The notes under the pieces: generated by a model
What the model was told of the DNA's origin: nothing
The model's database searches: none
What the model saw: the letters and a program-made list of their open reading frames with translations, nothing else
In this document: piece by piece, positions 1-9,422 of the stretch
Position numbering within the stretch: the stretch's first letter is position 1
How the letters are laid out: every line of letters starts with the position of its first letter
Assembly (NCBI RefSeq): GCF_001597735.1
Contig: NZ_LUTS01000007.1
Coordinates: 1 to 64,000 of the forward strand
Length of the DNA: 64,000 bases
Origin: Neptuniibacter pectenicola
GTDB taxonomy: Bacteria; Pseudomonadota; Gammaproteobacteria; Pseudomonadales; Balneatricaceae
Direction: 5' to 3'
Program-made: the position numbers and the translations under genes

Positions 1-14
1 CTGAAGTGCATAAA

Positions 15-42
15 AAAGCCAGTTGAATGCTCAACTGGCTTT
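15..42. terminator. Rho-independent terminator of a gene left of the window
   Basis: A perfect 12-bp stem (AAAGCCAGTTGA at 15-26 and its complement at 31-42) encloses a four-base ATGC loop, with A-runs on the left and TTT on the right. It would end a transcript entering from the left, and the A-rich left flank would let it work in both directions. No gene for it is visible inside the window. Confidence 0.75.
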
Positions 43-169
43 AATAAAAAACCGTCAACGTATTTTAGGACGGGTCATTGTATATGGCGATAAGTTGCTT
101 TAACGGCTTGAAAGTTGTGTGGCTAAATGTGATCTTAACCCTAACTAGATAATGACTAAGTGATTGCTT

Positions 170-802
170 ATGAATAAATTTACTGTAATAGCTGCTGTTG
201 CTGGGCTGCTTTTCATTGTTGCTGGCGGATTAGGTTTTTATAGTTTCATGCTGCATGCTGAATTGGCCCAATACAAAAAGTTGGGTGAATTAGAGTCTCT
301 GCAGCAGTTTAGCCAAGAAAACTTTGATTTAACGGTTGAGAACAAAGATTTACGCCGCTCCATGACAAGGATTCAAAAAGGTTTTGCTGAATACCGAAAG
401 CAGGAGCTACAGACCGCAGAGTTGCGCTCACAGCGTCGTGTTGAGACGGCGATCGCATCCTTTACGCCCATATCTGGGCCTTATGTGCTTGCGGCTATTG
501 CCTCTCAGGAGCAGCATGAGTTGTGTGAATACACCCAAGGCCTGATTGAATTAGAGGCTGAGTTCTTTCAAAGTTCAGACCCTGCCGTTGTGATGCAACA
601 AGATAAAATATGCGGCACCCATTTGGCGCGTAAACTCACGCCTTTATTTAAGTACCAAATGCTTAGGGTGAGGGCTGCTATGACCGGCTCATTAGAGCAT
701 TTGAGAATTGATGCCGAGAAGAAATTTGTAACGGCGAGGGAGCTGCTGTCTAAATGGCAGATTCCGGTTGAAAAAGAGTTAGATGCTTATACCCGCTTTT
801 AG
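170..802 (+). CDS. Unknown membrane-anchored coiled-coil protein
   Basis: I do not recognise this 210-residue protein. It has one hydrophobic segment at about residues 5-27, followed by a charged, probably coiled-coil stretch at about 30-90 rich in Glu, Gln, Lys and Arg, then a helical C-terminal part with two cysteines (HELCEY and KICGTH). This suggests a bitopic inner-membrane protein with its bulk in the periplasm or cytoplasm. The ATG at 170 is preferred to an in-frame TTG six bases upstream. It stands alone, about 140 bases before a diguanylate cyclase gene, and there is nothing to link it functionally to that gene. Codon use looks like its neighbours. Confidence 0.6.
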   Translation: MNKFTVIAAVAGLLFIVAGGLGFYSFMLHAELAQYKKLGELESLQQFSQENFDLTVENKDLRRSMTRIQKGFAEYRKQELQTAELRSQRRVETAIASFTPISGPYVLAAIASQEQHELCEYTQGLIELEAEFFQSSDPAVVMQQDKICGTHLARKLTPLFKYQMLRVRAAMTGSLEHLRIDAEKKFVTARELLSKWQIPVEKELDAYTRF

Positions 803-944
803 GGGCGTGAATCCGATAAATATTAGGGGGTTACGTCGTTTTTTCGTGTTTTTTTGTGGTGCAGGCCAATTGGTCTGTTTATTGCTTTAATTTTCATGGT
901 CCAGCTGCTTCGGCGGAAGTAGTGACGTCAAGAGTATTGAGCTT

Positions 945-2396
945 ATGCCCCGTGTAGCGTTGAGCAGATATGGTAAAAGTAAAAGCATTATAACTATTGT
1001 TGTGTGCTTCTTTTTGGTGCTTGATTGCACTGCTTTGGGCATAAATCTATTGATCACTAAGCAAGTTGATGCTGATGCGCTTGCTATCAATATAGCGGGC
1101 AGGCAGCGGATGTTGTCGCAAAGGATGACCAAAGTTTTATTGTTAATGTCTGATGAACAAATGGATTCAGCGGATTATAAAAAAGAGCTGGCCTATGTCT
1201 ATAGACTATTTCGTTCGACGCTTAATGTGTTTGAGGCGGGGGGATTAGCGGTTGACGGACAGGGTAACAATAAGGCGTTTTCGGGATTAACCGATGCGGT
1301 GGCGTTAGCTTATGTGTCTGAAACGCAACACTTGATCGACGAGCTTGGCTTTTACGTGGAGAAAGTTTTAGAGAACCCCCAGGATGAAGCCGCTTTTAAG
1401 GCTGCTTTAGCGATGAGCAAGCGTAATAATTTAACGATACTGGACTTGATGAATGCATTAACCTTTCGTATTGAGCAGATGACGGCCGAAAAAACGATGA
1501 ATCTGCGCTGGATTCAAACATTCGCTTTTGTATTAGCCTTATTGAACTTTGCCATTATTATCCGTCTATATAATAAGCGTACAAGCGAATCTGAAATGCT
1601 GATGCAGAGTTTTATGCATTTGGTTAACAATGCGGCGGCTTGTTTGATCGTATTGGATGCAAAAGGTCGTGTTCAGTTTGCCAATGAGATGGGGTTGGAG
1701 GTATTTGGTTACCCTGAGGATGTGCTGCTCACGTTGGCGTCGTCAGATCTTTTTAGAACAGAACATGGTGTTACGTATGCCATAACGGCCTCAGGTGAGG
1801 CGATAGAGATTGAGCTGATAGAGCGCAAGTTTGTATTGAATGGTAATGACTTTTTTATAGTAACGGTTAACGATATTAGTCATCATGCGGAGGAGCAGGC
1901 GCGTTTATCCTACCTTGCAAATCATGACTCCCTAACCGGACTGTGCAATAGGCGGGTTTTGCTAGACCGATTAAATAGTGAAGTGGCGCATGCTGAGCTT
2001 AGCGAAACAAAGGTGGGGCTGTTTTTTATTGACCTTGATAAGTTCAAGCCGGTGAATGACCTTTTGGGTCATGCAGTGGGTGATGTGCTGTTGAAAACCT
2101 TTGCTAATCGATTAAAAAATGCTGTGAGAGAATCAGATATTGTGGCTCGCTACGGCGGTGATGAGTTTGTTGTTCTGATGAGCAGTGTTAGTGATGAGGC
2201 GGCATTTCAGCGCTGTTATCAAACGATTGAAGAGATTTTTATTGAGCCGTTTGTTTGGGAAGGTAACAATGTCTTTTTGAGTTGTAGTATTGGCATGTCA
2301 ATCTACCCGACGGACTCACATAATGCGCAGGGCCTTTTGTCGCTTGCGGATCAGCGGATGTATGCTTCAAAGAGGGAACGCTCTACGGCGGTCTGA
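945..2396 (+). CDS. Membrane diguanylate cyclase with PilJ-type sensor, PAS and GGDEF domains
   Basis: A predicted c-di-GMP synthase of 483 residues. A first membrane helix lies at about 14-37, followed by a periplasmic type IV pili/PilJ-like sensor that begins with the family signature IAGRQRMLSQRM (50-61). A second helix is at about 189-209, a PAS-like region at about 220-310 and a GGDEF domain at about 325-483. The active site is intact (GGDEF, 404-408) and is preceded by an allosteric I-site RESD (395-398), so product inhibition is expected. It is followed 86 bases later by an EAL phosphodiesterase on the same strand, which may form a synthesis/degradation pair. The signal sensed cannot be read from sequence; NIT/PilJ-type domains are associated with small anions such as nitrate in some proteins. 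Confidence 0.9.
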   Translation: MPRVALSRYGKSKSIITIVVCFFLVLDCTALGINLLITKQVDADALAINIAGRQRMLSQRMTKVLLLMSDEQMDSADYKKELAYVYRLFRSTLNVFEAGGLAVDGQGNNKAFSGLTDAVALAYVSETQHLIDELGFYVEKVLENPQDEAAFKAALAMSKRNNLTILDLMNALTFRIEQMTAEKTMNLRWIQTFAFVLALLNFAIIIRLYNKRTSESEMLMQSFMHLVNNAAACLIVLDAKGRVQFANEMGLEVFGYPEDVLLTLASSDLFRTEHGVTYAITASGEAIEIELIERKFVLNGNDFFIVTVNDISHHAEEQARLSYLANHDSLTGLCNRRVLLDRLNSEVAHAELSETKVGLFFIDLDKFKPVNDLLGHAVGDVLLKTFANRLKNAVRESDIVARYGGDEFVVLMSSVSDEAAFQRCYQTIEEIFIEPFVWEGNNVFLSCSIGMSIYPTDSHNAQGLLSLADQRMYASKRERSTAV

Positions 2397-2482
2397 TCTT
2401 TGTGTAAGTTTATGGTTATTTTATTGGTTCAGAATTATAGATTCTGAATGGGTTCAGAGTTCAGTGAGAGTTGAGTTTATAT

Positions 2483-3700
2483 ATGAGCGTTACAGTGTTT
2501 CCTTATTTTCAACCCATTATCGAGACGGCCACAGGACGTATAGCCGGTTATGAGGCGTTGGCACGCATGGAAGACTCAGCTGGCAATGTTATTTCAGCGG
2601 GGGGGCTTTTTTCGGACCAAACCATTGATGTCAAAGAGCGTATAGAGCTGGATAGAGATGTACGTTTAAAAGCATTGCAGCAGCTGGAAAAGCTTCCGGA
2701 TGACACTTATCTAAGCATTAATATCTCCCCTGAATGGTTACAATATTTAGAGTCACTCGATAATCTGCCTACGCTTGAGATGATTAAGTCGCTTGCCGCT
2801 GATAGCTCTAAAATTATTATCGAAATCACAGAATTAGATGGCGATCTGGAAGTTATTGAACGTTTAGTTGAGCGCTACCGTGAGCAGGGCTTTAGGGTGG
2901 CGATCGATGATTTTGGTACAGGTTTCTCTCAACTTGACCGTATTGCATTGTTAAAACCCGATATTATCAAGCTAGATATGACGTTGATAAAAAGCGGCGT
3001 GACTGACGATCGTCGATCTTCCATGATCCAAATGTTGGGTGAATTGGCCTCTAAGCTGGGTAGTAAAGTGCTTTGTGAGGGTGTGGAAACTGAGGAAGAG
3101 TATTATCTCGCATTAAGCTGTAATGCGGTCTACGTACAAGGTTTTCTATTTTCGCCTGCAACGGCCGAGATGCAGGCCCCTGAGAGCACTGTGGTCAAAG
3201 TGAAAAACCTGCTGAGTCACTACCGTGATCAAGCGATAGAGGCTACGTCACGTAGTCATTGGCGGGCTGAAAAAATTAAAGCAGAACTGATGTCGTTGCG
3301 TGAAGTATTACGTGCAGCAAATGATGATGGTGACCTAGAGCACTTTGTTGCTGCGGACCATCTACTGCGTTTTTATATTTGTGATCGCCTAGGTAATCAG
3401 ATCTCCTCCAACTATGAAAATAGTGAGAAGGGCTGGATTAAAGACGATAGCCACAATGGCTACAACTGGAGCTGGCGTCCTTACTTCTTTGAATTGTTGG
3501 GCTCAACTGATACGCAAAACCGGCTGGTATTTTCTGAACCTTATCAAGATATCCATACGGGGCTTGGCGCACAGACGGCGGTCTTGTTTATTGATGACTC
3601 TCGGATTCTGTTGGCCGATTTAAGGGATGAGGCGCGTGACACCGACCTCTTTAGTCGCTTTAGTGCGATGCCTGCAGGCTGGATTCCTGAGATTGATTAG
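2483..3700 (+). CDS. EAL-domain c-di-GMP phosphodiesterase with C-terminal Cache/YkuI_C-like domain
   Basis: A 405-residue protein with no membrane segment. The EAL domain occupies about residues 5-245 with the EAL signature at 24-26, DDFGTG and the EGVET motif all present, so hydrolysis of c-di-GMP to pGpG is likely. A helical linker leads to a C-terminal domain (about 285-405) with WSWRPYFFE and PYQDIHTG motifs, resembling the YkuI C-terminal/Cache fold that binds small ligands. The ATG at 2483 is chosen over a TTG at 2471 because the purine-rich GAGAGTTGAG lies at the right distance before it. It follows the diguanylate cyclase gene on the same strand and may be cotranscribed with it. Confidence 0.88.
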   Translation: MSVTVFPYFQPIIETATGRIAGYEALARMEDSAGNVISAGGLFSDQTIDVKERIELDRDVRLKALQQLEKLPDDTYLSINISPEWLQYLESLDNLPTLEMIKSLAADSSKIIIEITELDGDLEVIERLVERYREQGFRVAIDDFGTGFSQLDRIALLKPDIIKLDMTLIKSGVTDDRRSSMIQMLGELASKLGSKVLCEGVETEEEYYLALSCNAVYVQGFLFSPATAEMQAPESTVVKVKNLLSHYRDQAIEATSRSHWRAEKIKAELMSLREVLRAANDDGDLEHFVAADHLLRFYICDRLGNQISSNYENSEKGWIKDDSHNGYNWSWRPYFFELLGSTDTQNRLVFSEPYQDIHTGLGAQTAVLFIDDSRILLADLRDEARDTDLFSRFSAMPAGWIPEID

Positions 3701-3716
3701 CCGCTTGTCAGCGGTA

Positions 3717-4430
3717 TTAAGGTGTAAGCTCTTTCAGTAGTAGTGTATAGGCTTTGTCTTTTTTCTCTATCTGTTTGAGCTTAATGATTTGATAATCCAG
3801 TTCTGGGGCGAACCATATATAGGTTTGTCTTGGGCTGTCCTTTTCGCGCACACGTTTCACCCTAATGGCTTCATAAGCGCCAATCGGTGCTTCAATAACT
3901 TCGTGTCCATCGACCCGGAATTTATACTCTTTTAAAATGCCTCCATCGGCGACCTGGTAGGTGAAGTCTTGTTTCCCGTCAGCAAGTTGCTGCTGTAGTA
4001 GCATTTGATAGCTTATTTTATCTTGTACTCCGGGCTCAACATCCATCTGCCATGGCTTGTCATTAACTTCATTTGTCACGCGGTTGTTGTCCCAATCAAA
4101 GCTGATTTCAGCGTTGCGTTTTTTACCAAAGACACTGCGTTTGAATGTGTAATGAATAGGGGATAGTTGTTCGTTATCCCAGCGGAAGAGGCTTTTCTCA
4201 AAGATACTGGCAAACATGGATGATGCTTTAGATTCGAACGTCCAGTTATTGTCAGGGGTTTGCTTAAGTTGACGTATTGTGTCCCCACTGACCGAAATAG
4301 GGCCGTCCCAATCCAGTTCGTAGGATGCAGTAAAGGGTTTGAATACAGTGACTTCAGCGTGAAGAGGCGCTGCCCAGATAATAAGAGAGGTCAGTGAGAT
4401 GATTGAACCTCTTAATAAAATGCTAGACAT
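3717..4430 (-). CDS. DUF3108 periplasmic protein
   Basis: A 237-residue protein with an N-terminal signal peptide (hydrophobic residues about 7-25, ending in LHAEV), followed by a beta-rich domain of the DUF3108 family. It contains the family-typical SYELDWDG start, a central GKKRNAEISFDW region and a C-terminal TYIWFAPELDYQIIKLKQ stretch. The biochemical role of the family is unknown; an outer-surface or periplasmic lipid-binding-like role is sometimes supposed because of the beta fold. It lies 12 bases downstream of purN and is probably cotranscribed with purM and purN, an arrangement common in gammaproteobacteria. It converges with the EAL gene with only 16 bases between the stop codons. 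Confidence 0.85.
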   Translation of the reverse strand: MSSILLRGSIISLTSLIIWAAPLHAEVTVFKPFTASYELDWDGPISVSGDTIRQLKQTPDNNWTFESKASSMFASIFEKSLFRWDNEQLSPIHYTFKRSVFGKKRNAEISFDWDNNRVTNEVNDKPWQMDVEPGVQDKISYQMLLQQQLADGKQDFTYQVADGGILKEYKFRVDGHEVIEAPIGAYEAIRVKRVREKDSPRQTYIWFAPELDYQIIKLKQIEKKDKAYTLLLKELTP

Positions 4431-4442
4431 GCTTTTATCCTC

Positions 4443-5093
4443 TTAGTTTAGTGATTCCACTTGGTGGCCTTGGGGGGGGAGCGTATTGCCATCCATTACC
4501 ACGCCATCTTGAGTCCACATTAACCTGTTAGCGCAGTAAAGCTCAACCGCAAGAGGGTATATTACATGCTCAATCGCATGGACCTTTTGCTGTAAGCTTT
4601 CTTCATTATCATCCACATCTATGCTGACTTTACCCTGAACAGCTAAGGGCCCGCCATCAAGCTCTTCGGAGACAAAATGTACAGTGCAGCCGTGTTCAGT
4701 ATCACCGGCATCGATGGCCCGTTGATGTGTATGTAAGCCTTTATATTTAGGCAGTAGGGAGGGGTGGATGTTAAACATCCGTCCTTGATAATGACGCACG
4801 AATTCGGGTGTTAAAATGCGCATAAAACCCGCAAGCACAATAAGATCCGGATTGTACTGATCGATCTTTTCAATCATCGCTTGATCGAAATGATGGCGAT
4901 CATCAAAATCAGTATGTTTTAAGGTGATTGCAGGAATATTGGCATTTTGGGCGCGCTGCAAGCCAAAGGCATCGGCCTTGTTGCTAAGGACAGCTTCGAT
5001 ACGGCCATTGATCTGACCTGTATCGATAGCGTCCATGATCGCTTGCAGATTGGAACCACTACCTGAAATCAGGACAACGATTCTTTTGCTCAT
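4443..5093 (-). CDS. purN: Phosphoribosylglycinamide formyltransferase
   Basis: PurN transfers a formyl group from 10-formyltetrahydrofolate to GAR, the third step of de novo purine synthesis, in the cytoplasm. The 216-residue protein is full length. It shows the nucleotide-binding start IVVLISGSGSNLQA, the catalytic segment FNIHPSLLPKYKG with the conserved Asn and His, and the downstream GCTVHFVSEELDGG containing the catalytic Asp. It sits eight bases after purM on the same strand, the usual gammaproteobacterial purM-purN operon. Nothing unusual is seen. Confidence 0.97.
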   Translation of the reverse strand: MSKRIVVLISGSGSNLQAIMDAIDTGQINGRIEAVLSNKADAFGLQRAQNANIPAITLKHTDFDDRHHFDQAMIEKIDQYNPDLIVLAGFMRILTPEFVRHYQGRMFNIHPSLLPKYKGLHTHQRAIDAGDTEHGCTVHFVSEELDGGPLAVQGKVSIDVDDNEESLQQKVHAIEHVIYPLAVELYCANRLMWTQDGVVMDGNTLPPQGHQVESLN

Positions 5094-5101
5094 AGGCTGG
5101 A

Positions 5102-6160
5102 TTAAGCTCCCATGCCTGCAAGTTCAACCTGCTCTTCGCCGTCTTTCGCTTCTGCAATTGAGCCGATAACCCAGGCTGTTTCGTTGGCAGCGGCTAAAAT
5201 TGAAAGGGCTTCCTCTTGTTTTTCAGCCGGTACGCAAATCACCATGCCTACACCGCAGTTAAACGTGCGATACATCTCAGTTGGTTCTACATTCCCTTTT
5301 TCTTGTAGCCATGTAAAAACAGGGGGGAGTGTCCACGAATCAGTATTGATAACTGCTTTAGCGTTATCCGGTAATACGCGAGGGATATTTTCAAGTAAGC
5401 CACCACCGGTAATATGGGATAGGGCATTTACTTGTGATTCTTTAATCAGTTTTAGCAGTGACTTAACGTAGATTCGCGTCGGTGCCATTAGCGCATCGGC
5501 CAGTGGTTTACCGTCAAGCTCAGCGGTTAACTCAGTGCCGCTAACCTCTAAGATCTTACGGATCAAAGAGTAGCCGTTTGAGTGGGGACCTGAAGAGGCT
5601 AAGCCGATCAGTACGTCACCTACTTTAACTTGGCTACCGTCGATGATGTCATCTTCTTCTACAACACCGGTACAGAAACCCGCTAAGTCGTAATCTTCGC
5701 CTTCATACATGCCTGGCATTTCAGCTGTCTCGCCACCGACTAACGCCGCACCTGCAAGTTCGCAGCCTTTGCCTATGCCTGTAACAACATCTGCGGCTGT
5801 ATCAACGTTCAATTTGCCCGTTGCATAATAATCTAAGAAAAGTAGTGGCTCAGCACCCGCAACGATCAGATCATTGACACACATAGCGACTAAGTCGATG
5901 CCGATTGTGTCATGTTTGCCAAGGTCCATCGCTAAACGTAGTTTAGTACCGACGCCGTCAGTACCTGAAACAAGTACAGGTTTACGATAGCCTTCAGGGA
6001 TACGGCATAGTGCGCCGAAACCACCTAAGCCTCCCATTACTTCGGGGCGGGCAGTGCTTTTTGCTACGCCTTTAATACGATCAACGAGGGCATTGCCAGC
6101 GTCGATATCGACACCCGCATCTTTATAGCTCAGTGAGCTGCTATCAGAACCAGTAGACAT
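5102..6160 (-). CDS. purM: Phosphoribosylformylglycinamidine cyclo-ligase (AIR synthetase)
   Basis: PurM uses ATP to close the imidazole ring of FGAM, giving AIR, the fifth step of purine synthesis. The protein is 352 residues, the usual length. Visible family motifs are [12 protein letters not shown] near the start, the ATP-site segment [11 protein letters not shown], the [10 protein letters not shown] stretch, [12 protein letters not shown] and [13 protein letters not shown]. It is the first gene of a purM-purN-DUF3108 operon and is divergent from the DUF2066 gene, with a shared 194-base promoter region. I could not identify a clear PurR operator in that region. Confidence 0.98.
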   Translation of the reverse strand: MSTGSDSSSLSYKDAGVDIDAGNALVDRIKGVAKSTARPEVMGGLGGFGALCRIPEGYRKPVLVSGTDGVGTKLRLAMDLGKHDTIGIDLVAMCVNDLIVAGAEPLLFLDYYATGKLNVDTAADVVTGIGKGCELAGAALVGGETAEMPGMYEGEDYDLAGFCTGVVEEDDIIDGSQVKVGDVLIGLASSGPHSNGYSLIRKILEVSGTELTAELDGKPLADALMAPTRIYVKSLLKLIKESQVNALSHITGGGLLENIPRVLPDNAKAVINTDSWTLPPVFTWLQEKGNVEPTEMYRTFNCGVGMVICVPAEKQEEALSILAAANETAWVIGSIAEAKDGEEQVELAGMGA

Positions 6161-6354
6161 GGATCAGTTAACCTTTCATGTACAAGGGAAATATGGAAGA
6201 AAATAATTGCGCGTATTCTACCGTTTCTTAGGATTTAATACACTCATATCCTGATGCAAAATTAACAAAATGTCATAAGAAACCACCTAAAAAGCATTAT
6301 CAGCTTGTGGTACAGTTACGCCATCTTCCTGTTTGCAAACTTTGAGGCAGCTTA

Positions 6355-7413
6355 ATGGACGTATTGCGGACTTTTTGTACCACCTTGCTGATACTAACTT
6401 CTACGCTTATAACCCCTGCTGTCAATGCAGGTACGGTGAGTAAGCTTTATAGCGTGGAACTGCCGGTGAGTGTTGAGACGCAAGCCCCGACTGAGGCTCA
6501 AATTATCGAAGGCCTTACGCAGGTTTTGGTAAAAGTATCCGGTAAGCGGTCACTGAGCACCCACCCTGTTATTCGACAACAATTACTCACACCGGCGACA
6601 TTTTTACAGCAATTTAGTTTTGCGAGCCAAGGTAGCGGTGCGGAAAAGGCGACAACCTTACTGTTGGATTATAATAGTGCGGCGGTTGATCATTTAATCA
6701 CGCAAACCGGCGTTAAGCCCTTAGGTATACAGCGTCCTACCTTATTGGTCTGGTTGGTGTCTGACCTAGCGGGTTACCAAGATTTTTCAACCGTCGATAG
6801 TGATGAAATGAAAGTGTTGACGGCGGCGGCTAAGGGGCGGGGATTGCCTGTGCAGTTGCCTCTACTCGATTTAGCCGATCAAACAGCGATACAGGTGAGT
6901 GATGTTTGGGGATTGTTTGAGGATGCAGTACAAACCTCTTCCCAGCGTTATCGCCCTGATGCGGTATTGGCGGCTCGCTTGCAGCGGTCTACTTCTGGTA
7001 TTGCTCAATTAGAGGGCATACTGTTAAAAGATAACCAAATTGAACGGGTGTCCTATTCGGGCAGTGTCGATGAGGTATTAACCCAGGTGGTTGATACGGT
7101 GGCGGATCAACTGTTTCATCCGGTGGTGAGCCATGACCTCAGTTACTTCCAATCGGGGATCGCCATCAATGTCAGTAACATCCACAGTTTACGAGACTAT
7201 ATACAGCTAACCGAATTTTTAACCTCGCTTCCGATTGTGAGTACGATTAAACCTGAGCGGGTGGCCAATGGTGATGTGACGCTTAGACTTGAGTTAGATG
7301 GAAGTGAGCAGCAGTTACAGCAAGCAATTGGGGTTGAGCCGCGTCTTCAGGCGAGAGATCAACAGCTCAATTCAAATGGGATTAAAACCTTGAACTATTA
7401 TTGGCAAGGTTAA
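6355..7413 (+). CDS. DUF2066 exported protein
   Basis: A 352-residue protein with a signal peptide (residues about 1-25, ending in TPAVNA) and a DUF2066 domain, which in gammaproteobacteria is nearly always found between purM and the perM-hda pair, as here. It contains the typical VELPVSVETQAPTEAQ opening and the LVKVSGKRS segment. Its molecular function is unknown. The stop codon is 16 bases before the perM-like gene, so DUF2066, perM and hda probably form one operon reading away from purM. Confidence 0.85.
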   Translation: MDVLRTFCTTLLILTSTLITPAVNAGTVSKLYSVELPVSVETQAPTEAQIIEGLTQVLVKVSGKRSLSTHPVIRQQLLTPATFLQQFSFASQGSGAEKATTLLLDYNSAAVDHLITQTGVKPLGIQRPTLLVWLVSDLAGYQDFSTVDSDEMKVLTAAAKGRGLPVQLPLLDLADQTAIQVSDVWGLFEDAVQTSSQRYRPDAVLAARLQRSTSGIAQLEGILLKDNQIERVSYSGSVDEVLTQVVDTVADQLFHPVVSHDLSYFQSGIAINVSNIHSLRDYIQLTEFLTSLPIVSTIKPERVANGDVTLRLELDGSEQQLQQAIGVEPRLQARDQQLNSNGIKTLNYYWQG

Positions 7414-7429
7414 TAAAGGATAAAGGAAG

Positions 7430-8530
7430 ATGACGGAATCTCAGCGCTGGTTTTTTTTGATCGTTGCCTTAGTTTTTGCAGGTGTTATCTATCTGTTGGC
7501 ACCGGTTTTGTCGCCTTTTTTGATCGGGGCGTTGTTGGCGTATCTGTCTGATCCTATTGCTGATCGCCTTGAGGCCGCGGGCTTATCACGGACTGTATCG
7601 GTTGTGATTGTCTTTATTGTCATGACGGGATTAGTTGCGCTGTTATTCCTTCTCTTTATTCCTCAGATCGGTTATCAGGTACAAACATTATTAGAACGCG
7701 TGCCTCAAGCACTTATCTTATTTGAAGAACAGATATTTCCTTGGATATTAGATACCTTTAGTTTGGATGCTTCCGTGTTTGATTTTGCTCACCTTAAACA
7801 GTTGTTGGTAGGGGACCTGCAAAAAACCGGTGATATTATGGCGCACCTTGTCGGAGGGATAACCAAGTCGGGCCTCGCGATTGTTGCATGGGTTGCGAAC
7901 CTTGTTTTGATTCCGGTGGTGACTTTTTATCTGCTCCGGGATTGGGATGTGATGGTTGATAAAATCAAACACCTATTACCGCGTAATTTAGAGCCTAAAG
8001 TCTCTTTGTGGGCGTCAGAGTGCGATGAAGTTTTAGGCGCGTTTATGAAAGGGCAGTTACTGGTTATGTTAGCCCTTGCAATTGTTTATGCGTCGGGTTT
8101 ATGGCTTGTAGGACTTGATCTGGCGCTATTGGTTGGTATGATCGCAGGCCTTGCTAGCATTGTTCCCTATATGGGATTTTTTATCGGTATAGCGGTCGCC
8201 GGTGTTGCGGCCTTTATGCAGTTCCAAGACCCGATGGTTCTAGCGTTTGTTGGCGCGGTCTTTATCGTTGGCCAGTTGTTGGAGGGGATGTTATTGACGC
8301 CACTCCTTGTTGGGGATCGTATAGGTCTTCACCCAGTGGCTGTTATCTTTGCCATCATGGCGGGCGGTCAATTGTTTGGCTTTGTTGGGGTGTTATTGGC
8401 CCTGCCGGTTGCGGCTGTAATTATGGTGTTGCTGCGCCATCTAAATGAAGGGTATAAAAGTAGTGCTTTATATGCCCATGAATCTTCGAGCGATCTTGAA
8501 CAATCTGAATTTGTAACACATGACAACTGA
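7430..8530 (+). CDS. perM: AI-2E family / PerM-like membrane permease
   Basis: A 366-residue polytopic inner-membrane protein with about eight hydrophobic segments, the first at residues 8-28 and the last ending in VLLALPVAAVIMVLLRHL. Family marks are SPFLIGALLAYLSDPIADRLE near the start and the VPYMGFFIG, LEGMLLTPLLVGDRIGLHP block near the end. Members export autoinducer-2 or act in Na+/H+ exchange; the substrate here cannot be told. The end overlaps the start of hda by 11 bases, indicating translational coupling. The perM-hda pairing is conserved in gammaproteobacteria. Confidence 0.9.
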   Translation: MTESQRWFFLIVALVFAGVIYLLAPVLSPFLIGALLAYLSDPIADRLEAAGLSRTVSVVIVFIVMTGLVALLFLLFIPQIGYQVQTLLERVPQALILFEEQIFPWILDTFSLDASVFDFAHLKQLLVGDLQKTGDIMAHLVGGITKSGLAIVAWVANLVLIPVVTFYLLRDWDVMVDKIKHLLPRNLEPKVSLWASECDEVLGAFMKGQLLVMLALAIVYASGLWLVGLDLALLVGMIAGLASIVPYMGFFIGIAVAGVAAFMQFQDPMVLAFVGAVFIVGQLLEGMLLTPLLVGDRIGLHPVAVIFAIMAGGQLFGFVGVLLALPVAAVIMVLLRHLNEGYKSSALYAHESSSDLEQSEFVTHDN

Positions 8531-9224
8531 CCATCCATTTCAAATTCCATTATCCGTTGGCTTGCGCGACGATGCTCGCTTTGAAAATTTTTATGCTCAA
8601 GGCAATGAGTTGCTGTGCGCAAGCTTAAAGGCTACTGCTCACTCTGAAGGTGAGCAGTTTATTTATATTTGGGGTAATGAAGGGGTTGGTTGTACTCATT
8701 TATTGCAAGCGGTTTGTCATGAGGCTGATCCGGCTGGGCGAACCGCTGCCTACTTACCACTTGATGAGTTAAAGCATCTTGGTGGGGGTATTTTAGAGGG
8801 GATGGAATTCCTCGACCTTGTGTGTTTAGACAGCGTTGATGTGGTGGTTGGCGATACGCAGTGGGAGGAGGCCCTCTTCCACTTTTTTAATCGTATTCGT
8901 GAACAAGGTAATACCCTCATTATTGCGGCTGGGGCGGCACCTAGGTATTTGGGTGTTAAGCTGCCTGATCTGGCGTCTCGGCTTAGTTGGGGTATTGTTT
9001 TTCAGGTTCAAGCCTTAGATGATGATACTAAGATTAAAGCTATTCAGATGCGAGCTACCGCCAGAGGGCTTGAGTTTTCTGATGATGTTGCTCGCTACCT
9101 ACTGCACCATGCCAGCCGTAACATGAATGATTTAGCATTATTGCTTGATACCTTAGATCAAGCCTCCCTGAGTGCTAAACGTAAAGTAACCATTCCTTTT
9201 ATTAAAGAAGTGACCGGTTTATAA
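8520..9224 (+). CDS. hda: DnaA regulatory inactivator Hda
   Basis: Hda is a DnaA-like AAA+ protein that, with the DNA-loaded beta clamp, stimulates ATP hydrolysis by DnaA and so blocks re-initiation. The 234-residue protein begins with a short clamp-binding-type segment (DHPFQIPLSVGLRDDARFENF, here residues 3-23), then a P-loop region YIWGNEGVGCTHLL in which the Walker A is modified as usual for Hda, and a C-terminal lid domain (NMNDLALLLDTLDQASL). The start ATG at 8520 overlaps the perM stop. Gene order perM-hda supports the call. Confidence 0.93.
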   Translation: MTTDHPFQIPLSVGLRDDARFENFYAQGNELLCASLKATAHSEGEQFIYIWGNEGVGCTHLLQAVCHEADPAGRTAAYLPLDELKHLGGGILEGMEFLDLVCLDSVDVVVGDTQWEEALFHFFNRIREQGNTLIIAAGAAPRYLGVKLPDLASRLSWGIVFQVQALDDDTKIKAIQMRATARGLEFSDDVARYLLHHASRNMNDLALLLDTLDQASLSAKRKVTIPFIKEVTGL

Positions 9225-9422
9225 ATAAAGCACAGGGCGCGCGTTTAGCTTAGGGCTTTCTCCGTTTCTTACCGAATTAACAGCGAAGGGCGTTTAGACT
9301 TTTGCTGTTTGTCTACGCAAACTTCATATATTCCTTAACTCTTCACATATCTGTCATCATTTTTTGCAACTGCGTAATGCACAATAGAGTCCATTTTATT
9401 AGACGCTCTTATTGGGGGCTGT

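Noticed and set aside
945-1132. Minus-strand frame of 81 codons overlapping the start of the diguanylate cyclase gene
   Set aside because: It overlaps the sensor region of a well-supported gene and shows no protein family features.
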